DNA from: Plantago elongata
Lineage: Eukaryota; Streptophyta; Magnoliopsida; Lamiales; Plantaginaceae
Direction: 5' to 3'
Length of the DNA: 21,671 bases
Assembly: GCA_036897095.1 (NCBI GenBank)
Contig: JAYMSP010002983.1
Location: forward strand, 1 to 21,671
The translations under genes and the position numbers were made by a program. Positions 15,103-21,671 of the stretch are shown one piece after another. The notes under the pieces are model-generated. The model saw only the letters and a list, made by a program, of their open reading frames with translations. It had not been told where the DNA came from and did no database searches. Every line of letters starts with the position of its first letter. Position 1 is the stretch's first letter.

Positions 15103-15834
15103 CTGCTGTCAGATAATCAACTTGAGAACAGATCAAATTGCTTGCAACACTAGTTAGAACTGAAGTACTCCGTGTTTTTAGGATAACAATCAAACACTGA
15201 TCGATAATGTATTATGCATTTTGCAGCTAAACTAGACAGTGTTACTATGCATACTACTCTCATCTCATCTAGCTAATGGATAGTGGATACTTTATGTAAA
15301 TAAATGAATTCAACAAGTCCACCTATCCAGATATTTGTTAGTTATTATGTCTCAACTTACTTCTTTGTTTACTTGCCTTGCTATTGGATGTGCACAATGC
15401 ATCTGCATCTGGTTTATTATGGATGCAGATGTTGCATCTCCAAGGAAGAAACTCGACTCGAGGTATTTAAGACCCACGAAGATCGTATATGTAATTTACC
15501 AGACTGTCTTATTAGTGATATTCGATTTGTTCTACCCCGGCTACACATAGACAATATAATGCAGTAGCAACAAGTGTCCTGTCTGCTAATATTAATCTAT
15601 CATTGAACAAGGGGGAAGCGAGTATCGGAAACTTTCACAATTTCATGAATAGGAAGTACTATTTGATGTCCACTGGAAACTATTATGTTTTGTCTTAAAT
15701 CTAGTTAGGCCGATTCTGAAGATATAGTAAACAAAACACCAGAAAAAAGTTGAAACAAAGGACAAGTAAACAGGAATATTTTTCATTGCATCTTCAACAA
15801 ACAACATTACATACTCAACTAGTGTGAAACTATA
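15103..15834. other. Intergenic DNA between P450 remnant 1 and the NAC gene
   Basis: No gene is supported. If the P450 fragment once had earlier exons they should lie here, but none is recognisable. A small hairpin occurs at 15400-15431, with arms CATCTGCATC and GATGCAGATG around a 12-nt loop. The part nearest 15834 would be the 3' UTR of the NAC gene. Confidence 0.5.
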
Positions 15835-16997
15835 CTACACAAAAAGGAGTTCACCACTTTCATACAGGTCTAGCTGAAGGAGCGGGTCCGAATCTGCCAT
15901 CGTATCACCTTCAAGAAGAGCTTGTATCCAGCTGAAGTCCTCTTGATTCGTAAATTCGTCCAAAGTAAGACACTGATTATCGACACACAAGGCCGTAGCT
16001 TTACTTGTTGAGGCAATAGACCCCTCATAATCACCATCAGACACGACCTTCGCATTACTTGTTGAAAAACTGGCACTATCAATAATTTTGGGCATGCTGA
16101 AAACTTCTCCTACTACTTCTTGTTCAGCTATAACCTCATCATCAGTATTCTTCTCCAATTCATATTCAAGATCATTCCCCCAGCTGTCAAGACCAACATC
16201 CTCTTCATTCGTGAATTCGCCCAAAGGAGGACACTGATTAACATCACTCACGATCTTTGCGATACTTGCTGAGGCAACAAAACTCTCATAATTACCATTA
16301 GACATGACCTTCTCGTTTGTTGTTGAACCACCAGCACTGTCAATAATTTCCGGCATGCTGGAAACATCTAGTCCAGTTATATCCTCATCATTAATATTCT
16401 TCTCCCGCATACGCTTATGATCACTACCATCATGATCATCCACAGTTTGCTGACCACCATCCGGATATTTCCTCTTGCATCCAATAAACTGATCAGCAGC
16501 AGTCGTAGATTGACGAAAATCGTCAACAATAATCCTACAGATGACCAAATCGGTGTTGTCTATAGAGTATTCGTGCATTCTCCATCTGCCTTTGTCAGCT
16601 TGCAAGAATCCGTTGTTTTTGTAAAACGTGAAACTTCTCATCTTCCCAATGACATCTTGACGGTACTTGATGTTGTGGCTCACTTGCTTCCCACCCCATG
16701 TACCAGAGCCTGCTGTCCGCGTTGCACGTTTCTTGTTGCCAGATTGAATCAATCTGGAGAAAACGTAAGTTTCTTTCTGCTTCAGAATCCATCCATCTTC
16801 CCATGTGTAATCCCGGGATGATCATCCTCTAAAACTTCCCAGGGTAGTAGCTTACCATACATCTGTCTATCCAAAATTTGGATGAAGCTGGGAAGACGAA
16901 GCTGATCGGAAAGTTTGCGAGTAAGATAGTAACCAATCAGTTCTTGATCACTGGGCTTGAACTTGATTCCAGGAGGAAAAACGCTGCAGGCATCCAT
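15835..16997 (-). CDS. NAC-domain transcription factor with an apparent frameshift
   Basis: NAC proteins are plant DNA-binding transcription factors acting in the nucleus. From ATG 16997 the protein opens MDACSVFPPGIKFKPSDQEL, matching NAC subdomain A (usual LPPGFRFHPTDEEL), and runs through LPWEVLEDDHPG. Near 16820 the frame must shift by one base to continue as DYTWEDGWILKQKETYVF, then KKRATRTAGSGTWGG, then GKMRSFTFYKNN, WRMHEYS and LVICRI (subdomains C to E). The two frames abut, so no intron fits between them. The rest stays open to TAG 15837-15835. This suggests a recent one-base indel, a rare allele or a sequence error. The C-terminal region is acidic and holds two 54-aa copies of one block. 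No introns are visible, unlike most NAC genes. With the indel ignored the protein is about 390 aa. Confidence 0.85.
15937..16359 (-). repeat. Internal duplication in the NAC C-terminal region
   Basis: Copy 1 (16359-16198) and copy 2 (16098-15937) each encode 54 residues and align without gaps at 31 of 54 positions. Both start SMP-IIDSA, contain NQC, and end EFTN-ED. The period is 261 nt. The copies lie in the acidic, presumably activating, part of the protein. The divergence suggests an old duplication kept in frame. Confidence 0.85.
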
Positions 16998-17400
16998 TGT
17001 TTTGATATCTGATCGTATCAAATTAACACACAGCACAAAATTTGAACAATTCGATTCTTCACAAGAGTCAAGAAACAGACTCAAACAAACAAACAAACTT
17101 GTTTGCTCTGGTTTCTGAGCCAATCAATCAATGTCGTTGCAAACAACAATGCAAGGAACTGACTTGGATTCTTTCTGATTCCTCTCAAGAGTGACGTAAC
17201 AGACACAAACGAATTTGCTCTCTTCTGTTCTGTTCCACAAATTAAACCAACAATGCAAGAAAGCGATCGAAAGCAAAGAAGAAATTACTAATTTGCTCTC
17301 TTCTGTTCTATTCGACTAAACTTTCTTCTTCCTGGTTTGTATAGGAGAGTTCAATAGCAACTATGTATTTATAATTGTCTGTCAATTTAATCTAGGAAAT
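16998..17400 (-). promoter_or_regulatory. NAC gene 5' leader and promoter region
   Basis: A long leader is likely. The open frame runs upstream to 17123 without NAC-like sequence, so the extra N-terminal residues are probably untranslated. The region includes repeated AAAC/GTTT units near 17085-17105 and a 24-bp direct repeat (AATTTGCTCTCTTCTGTTCT plus four bases) at 17212-17235 and 17290-17313 with one mismatch. No certain TATA box was placed. Confidence 0.35.
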
Positions 17401-18059
17401 TGTGTTAGATTTTACGAAAGTTTCCTTAATTTGTAGAATTAGGTTTAGCGTATCTTTGATTTTTACTAGGAATTTCGTATTGGGCGGTAAATAGAGGCCC
17501 AGGAGAATTTCCAATTTATGATAAAAAGGAAAGAATTGCATAAAGCAATCTTCAATTTTCTGATTTAAAATAAAAGAAAAAACATACTAAATTACTGATT
17601 ACCTTGTGCAAAAACTAGCTACATTGCACAGTGGATTATTTGTTTGCAATTTGTATAAGTTTCGTATACAATGCAACTCGGTTAGATTATAAAAAAAACA
17701 TTTAGAGATGAGAAATAAGTTCAGATTCTGCAGAAGTTAAGTTCGGAAATTGCATAGTGGTGTTCACTTGCTGGTGAATATTGATAAAGTGTGTCATTTT
17801 GACAGTAGGAGAAAGCTGATAGTCTGGTATAATTTTGCCTTGAGTAGGCTTACACTTTTCATGAAATATAGTACTAGTATTTTATAAGAACATCTGGTCA
17901 GGATAACCATTACCATTTAACAAGTTTTTGTTCTTGATTCTGCATGATATTCTGAAATATTGTACATGTTCTTGATTCTGCATTCAAGAAGATTTAACCT
18001 GAAAGTAAGTATTTTTCTGAGATTCGCTAGCTCCAAACATCTTATCATTTGTTGATCAG
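17401..18059. other. AT-rich intergenic DNA
   Basis: I see no gene, RNA or clear mobile element here. Short open frames on the - strand (17917-18192) lack recognisable protein features. The + strand becomes more coding-like after 18060. Confidence 0.5.
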
Positions 18060-18579
18060 TAAAGGATGACCATGATACGCTTTGGATGGCTAACAAGCTA
18101 TATGTTGGCAGAACCTCGATGGGAAGTGAATGCCACTGTTTCTCGTTAGGTGACTCTACGGTTCTTACAGTCTGGCTTTCATTAAAGAACATGCCTCTGC
18201 TGATGTACCATTCGGAGGCTCCGTTTGAGATAGCTCAAGTTCTAGGTAAGCCTTTACGTTTATGACACAACTCACATTACTAATTTGAAAAGAGAGAAAA
18301 TTCTTGTTGAGGTAGGCGTTTCTAAACCTACTGGGAACGGGAGAAGAGATTGAGTCCGATGAAGATTATGATGAGGAACTTGAAACCAATGATCATTTCT
18401 GTTATGTACTATTGGTGTAAGAAACGCCTATGGAGCTTAACTCCAGGTTATACAAGTGCAATGGAAAAGATAGTTCTGAACAAAATGAAAGTAAAACCTC
18501 CATCAGTCAGCTCAAAGACCTGGATGGAATCAGAATGGTTCCATGGCATGAGTTCAACATTGTCTCAAATCATATAAAC
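18060..18579 (+). pseudogene. Unrecognised coding-like stretch, possible gene remnant
   Basis: I do not recognise the product. Two + strand pieces look more like protein than their surroundings. The first (18060-18245) starts after an AG acceptor, reads KDDHDTLWMANKLYVG, then SLGDSTVLTVWLSLKNM and EAPFEIAQVL, and ends at a good donor (G|GTAAG). The second (18316-18579) follows a TAG acceptor and reads AFLNLLGTGEEIESDEDYDE, then a TAA at 18418-18420. After the stop it goes on in the same frame as ETPMELNSRLYKCNGKDS to GIRMVPWHEFN and a final TGA. The phases of the two pieces do not fit the best splice sites, and with the internal stop this suggests a decayed gene. No start codon or earlier exons were identified. 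Confidence 0.35.
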
Positions 18580-18840
18580 TGAAAATGCAAACAGATCTAC
18601 TATCAATATACTTTGCTGACTGATGAGATAAATCAAATCCACACGCTCTCACTCTCACTCTCACTTATATCTATGTACTTCAATTGTCAGTTATACACAT
18701 TATCAATTATCAGTTAAACCAAATCAATTATATACATTATTTATTGAGTCAAACACAACAAACCAGAAAGATCATCAACACTCTTCAATCTCACTAGTTA
18801 ATCACAAAGATAAACTAGTTCAAATCAATCAAACAAAGAC
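18580..18840. repeat. Low-complexity spacer with CTCTCA microsatellite
   Basis: A short CTCTCA repeat lies at about 18646-18665, followed by recurring AATTAT, ATACACATTAT and CAGTTA motifs. No coding signal is seen. Confidence 0.6.
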
Positions 18841-18990
18841 CGAAGAACAGAAATCAGCGAACACAAGATTTAGCATGGTTCGATTGCACTCAGCAATCTA
18901 CGTCCATGGGAGAACAGTTTAATTCACTAATTCCCCGGAGAAAGTTACAAAGAATGCTCGGAGCTCCGATGAATACAAAAGAGCTCATAA
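18841..18990. repeat. Dispersed-repeat signature (GGTTCG ... TACGTCCATGG)
   Basis: The run ACACAAGATTTAGCATGGTT, then CGATTGC, a short spacer, and TACGTCCATGG, followed by GAGAAAGTTACAAAG and CGGAGCTCC, resembles a motif I associate with dispersed repeats in many dicot genomes. The element class and ends are not visible here. Recognition is from memory of similar sequences only. It lies just past the 3' end of P450 remnant 2. Confidence 0.35.
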
Positions 18991-19113
18991 TTACCGCACA
19001 ACATCAACTGGTTCATCATAGCATCAATATACAGGTCTTTTATTAGGTCAACTGGTGCATGATTTTGTAATTCATCATATCTGTAAGTAGAAGGTGAAGA
19101 TGAAACTACTGTC

Positions 19114-19399
19114 CTACACCTTGTGGGGGAGGAGACGGACATGAAGTCCTTCGACTGGGTTAGGAAAGGGTTCGAAAATTATTTTCTCTCCAGGCATCTA
19201 TAATTTCCACCTGAATCTTCTGACAACATTGTGAAGGAATATAAGCATCTCTAGACGAGCAAACTCTTTCCCCAGGCACATTCGGGGTCCTCCACCGAAA
19301 GGCACACATGATTATGGAAGAGAATCTGTCCGGTTCAAACTCTGCCGGGTCTGGAAAGTAGTTGGGATCTTTGTGTGTCAACAAAGAAGAAAAATACAA
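19114..19399 (-). pseudogene. Cytochrome P450 last-exon fragment (CYP716/718-like), copy 2
   Basis: On the - strand, directly after an acceptor ACAG (19403-19400), the sequence reads LYFSSLLTHKDPNYFPDP, then EFEPDRF. A gap of about 14 nt relative to the family, with a frameshift, replaces the usual block before the heme loop. The other frame then gives an intact heme-binding region, [18 protein letters not shown], followed by [13 protein letters not shown], an in-frame TAG, MPGEKIIFEPFPNP and the typical C-terminal end VEGLHVRLLPHKV with its stop at 19116-19114. The family is the CYP85 clan, which includes triterpenoid and diterpenoid oxidases. The cysteine ligand is present, unlike copy 1, but the frameshift, premature stop and missing upstream exons make it non-functional. 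Confidence 0.85.
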
Positions 19400-19838
19400 C
19401 TGTAACAAGAGACTACCACATTATTTTTCCGCCTTTACTAGCAAGTCAGTGCAGCCTTAGTTTGAGTTAATCTCATAAACGCTAGTTGCCACTTGTATAT
19501 TCAATGATGGAAGTAGACGAGTTTATCACGACCCTTCTGACCAGTCCTTTAGACTCATCATCTGCAATGATGCTGTAACCAAGAATCGATAAACTGCAGA
19601 AAGATAAAGAAAGATTGCAGCTATTTTTAGTTGCAAATAGAATCAAACAATGTATTTTTATTCCAATCTGTTGGTGATGTGTACAACTGAGAAAATATGA
19701 CATGAGAATGAAAGTATCAGCTGTGTGTCTAATCTCTATATACAATTGGTCATTACATTAAAACTGATACAACACCAGACTAACTATTCTTGGAATGATC
19801 GATGAAATCCTGCACTATGCCAAGTCGCTTATATAGCT
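19400..19838. other. Spacer between P450 remnant 2 and the kinase gene
   Basis: This is the sequence where the preceding P450 intron and exon should lie. A - strand frame (19745-19482) contains SILGYSIIADDESKGL after a CAG, but it does not match the expected P450 exon and I cannot assign it. The part next to 19838 would be the kinase 3' UTR. Confidence 0.4.
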
Positions 19839-20840
19839 TCACCCTTTCATGAAGATATTGAGTAATTTACTCTTCGATAAAGAATCAAAACCAGTCAGAT
19901 CTATTACTTCTAGCATTCCTTCTTCAGCCAAGCCCGATGAGAATACTCCTAAATCATTTAAATGGTGCCTGATACAACCTTTCAGAAACGGGTGATACAA
20001 CAGGGATTGTGCCTGACATCTATCCTCGGGATTTCTTGCCAAACAAAGTTTCAGAAAACCTTTGGCATCCATTGACAATTCATTAGGTATTACTGGCAAT
20101 TCTCCCTTTACGCCCAATTTGTAAGCAATTTCATTGCCACTCAAGTTTTCACCCCACCCGGGCTTACCTGTTAGCATCTCAAGAACAACACAACCTAACG
20201 CCCAAATATCAGAAGGAGCCTCCTGCATGCCATTCATCCAGGCCTCCGGTGGCAAGTAACTACGGGTACCCTTCCAAGAATATGGCTGATGTGCCTTCCT
20301 TTTCTTTTTATTTCCATAACACTCGGACTTCTTTGCCAATCCAAAATCAGAAATCTTGGCAGTAAATCCACCCTCGTTCCGAACAAGCAGAATATTTTCC
20401 GGCTTGATATCACAATGAACATAACCGAGTCCATGTACATGACGTAAACCATTAACAATCGAGCGAGTATAAAAGCGCACATGAGTTTCAGACAAACTGT
20501 GATCTGAATTGTTGATCGCATCAGACAAAGTTCCTCCAGAAGCATATTCAAGAAGAAGATTATAAACCTTGTCACCACCTTCTGATGTAGTCCACTCGTC
20601 GCCAAAACATTGAATTATATGATCAGGACAGCCCCGGAGTTGGTCGAACACCATCTTCTCGAACTGAAGTGACTTGGAATCGGAAACTTTGGCGGATTTG
20701 ACAGCCATGATATCGGGAGGGAAGTCAAATGAAGTAGCCATATAAACACTGCCGAAACTACCTGATCCTAACGACGGCCCCCTCGACCACCATAAACCAT
20801 CACCATATACGTCATTCTTAGTGCGCAATTTCACATTCAT
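19839..20840 (-). CDS. MAPKKK-like serine/threonine protein kinase (MAPKKK17-21 type)
   Basis: Single-exon gene for a 333-aa kinase that is almost entirely a catalytic domain, as in the small plant MEKK-type MAPKKKs that phosphorylate MAP kinase kinases in stress and hormone signalling. Visible elements are the glycine loop LGSGSFGSV (24-32), the ATP lysine in MAVK (Lys48), a likely alpha-C glutamate at 61, the catalytic loop HCDIKPEN (142-149), DFG (165-167), GTRSYLPPE (191-199) and the DIWALGCVVLEM helix (211-222). The C-terminal tail is about 45 residues. Arginine is missing from HRD, which is usual for this group. I chose the Met at 20840. The open frame runs 48 codons further up, but that stretch is Lys/Tyr-rich, spans a poly(T) tract and would include a TATA-like site. 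The substrate is unknown. Confidence 0.88.
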   Translation of the reverse strand: MNVKLRTKNDVYGDGLWWSRGPSLGSGSFGSVYMATSFDFPPDIMAVKSAKVSDSKSLQFEKMVFDQLRGCPDHIIQCFGDEWTTSEGGDKVYNLLLEYASGGTLSDAINNSDHSLSETHVRFYTRSIVNGLRHVHGLGYVHCDIKPENILLVRNEGGFTAKISDFGLAKKSECYGNKKKRKAHQPYSWKGTRSYLPPEAWMNGMQEAPSDIWALGCVVLEMLTGKPGWGENLSGNEIAYKLGVKGELPVIPNELSMDAKGFLKLCLARNPEDRCQAQSLLYHPFLKGCIRHHLNDLGVFSSGLAEEGMLEVIDLTGFDSLSKSKLLNIFMKG

Positions 20841-20933
20841 GTTTTCTTCTTTTTTTTTTTTGTTTGTTTTGTCTTTCTTTGACAGGAACCGAAGTTTCTG
20901 CATTACTGTATAGTATTGTATATATTTTAAGCT

Positions 20934-20941
20934 GTATATAT
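20934..20941 (-). promoter_or_regulatory. Candidate TATA box of the kinase gene
   Basis: On the - strand the sequence reads CCATATATACAGC, about 95 nt before the chosen start codon. A second AT-rich TATA-like site lies near 20919-20927. Either would give a short leader containing the A-rich tract at about 20850-20862. This supports the downstream Met over the earlier one at 20984. Confidence 0.35.
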
Positions 20942-20984
20942 GGTAATTCTTTCTTATGATCTTCTTTTCCTTTCCTTTCACCAT

Positions 20985-21671
20985 TATAAAATCATGTTTT
21001 CCTTATCTAATTAGGATTAACCGTGTTTAATTATCTTATCAAAAATCACATCAATTAAATTACTTGGAAAGATAAACAATACAGCGACAATACAACGGAA
21101 CAGCAGATCAAATAAGAAGACAGAGCGGCCATTCAGCTTCAATGAGTGTACATAGTAGTTATAATTAGTTAGTCAATTACAGTTGTACATTTATCTACCT
21201 TGGTCGTACCTAACGGTTAGAAGTTACTTAGATGACTTTATTGTCATTATTTACCACTAACTTTTCAGTTAGATTTTTCAGTTTCATGAGTTTTTTCTAA
21301 TAAAATGCTCGTTACGGGAACGCGCAACTTTTTAAACAAGATAACTGAAAATCTAGCTGGTTTAAAAATCTAATCAAGTTAGCTTGTTAAAAAGCTACCT
21401 AATCAGTTGCGAGTTAACTTTTCAGCTAGTTTTGTTAAACATAGTTATAAACGAACTATATTTTCCTTTTATTTTCCTTATCACTGATTTAAGAACAAAT
21501 ACCAGTACGTACTAAATTGTTTTCCTAAAATATGTTGGAAAATAGCAACAATTGAGCAAAATTATCTACAGAACAAGTTCCAATTTATTTCATAGAATTT
21601 AGTGATGTCTTGTAACTTGTAAGTTTAGTTTTGTTGTGTACTTGTGTTTCTGGTTGTTTTAATCTCCGTCA
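20985..21671. other. AT-rich intergenic DNA, possible MITE at about 21255-21440
   Basis: No gene is seen. Between about 21255 and 21440 a CTTTTCAGTTAGATTTTTC block, an AACTGAAAATCTAGCTGG block (roughly its reverse complement) and a CTTTTCAGCTAG block alternate. This suggests a small foldback element or overlapping inverted repeats. Exact ends and a target duplication could not be set. Confidence 0.35.

Noticed and set aside
16820-16860. A 27-nt intron (GTAAGC ... TTTTAG) explaining the NAC frame break
   Set aside because: It is far shorter than plant introns and removing 27 nt would not change the frame.
16782-17123. NAC start at the upstream Met (17123)
   Set aside because: The added 42 residues look like translated leader and NAC proteins normally start a few residues before the PPG motif. 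The Met at 16997 fits.
18870-18890. GGTTCGATTGC as a tRNA or SINE B box
   Set aside because: No A box at proper spacing and no cloverleaf could be found. The surrounding motif fits a dispersed repeat better.
19839-20984. Kinase start at 20984 giving 381 residues
   Set aside because: The extra N-terminus is low-complexity Lys/Tyr-rich sequence across a poly(T) tract and overlaps likely TATA sites.

Overview
This is nuclear DNA from a flowering plant, most likely a eudicot. The genes have many short GT-AG introns, AT-rich intergenic DNA, plastid-targeted housekeeping proteins, a plant-type LINE and a NAC transcription factor. The order cannot be fixed from sequence alone. P450 fragments of the CYP716/718 type are compatible with Caryophyllales, but that is only a guess.

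Left half, + strand. A complete 14-exon gene for plastid chaperonin 60 beta (CPN60B, 601 aa) lies at 914-5027. After it comes a decayed, near full-length L1-type LINE (about 5912-11829: ORF1 with a DUF4283-like region and zinc knuckle, ORF2 with endonuclease, reverse transcriptase, zf-RVT and RNase H). Then comes a complete 7-exon gene for the PDZ/TPR thylakoid protein MET1/ZKT (322 aa) at 12333-14471. In Arabidopsis the homologues are AT1G55490 and AT1G55480, which are consecutive loci. The window therefore preserves an old gene neighbourhood that a LINE has pushed apart by about 6 kb. Both products work in the chloroplast: CPN60B folds Rubisco and other stromal proteins, and MET1 supports photosystem II assembly and repair.

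Right half, mainly - strand. Two decayed cytochrome P450 last-exon fragments (about 14900-15102 and 19114-19399) flank a NAC transcription-factor gene (15835-16997). The NAC gene has one apparent frameshift in its DNA-binding domain and a 54-residue duplicated block in its C-terminal region. A coding-like but unrecognised stretch lies at 18060-18579 (+). An intronless MAPKKK-like protein kinase gene (19839-20840, -) is complete.

The rest is AT-rich intergenic DNA with small repeats and probable non-autonomous elements, including a hAT-like element inside CPN60B intron 2. I see no CRISPR, rRNA or tRNA. I found no convincing new multi-gene system. The points most worth checking are the LINE-split CPN60B-MET1 pair, the broken and internally duplicated NAC gene, the paired P450 remnants and the unidentified coding-like stretch.
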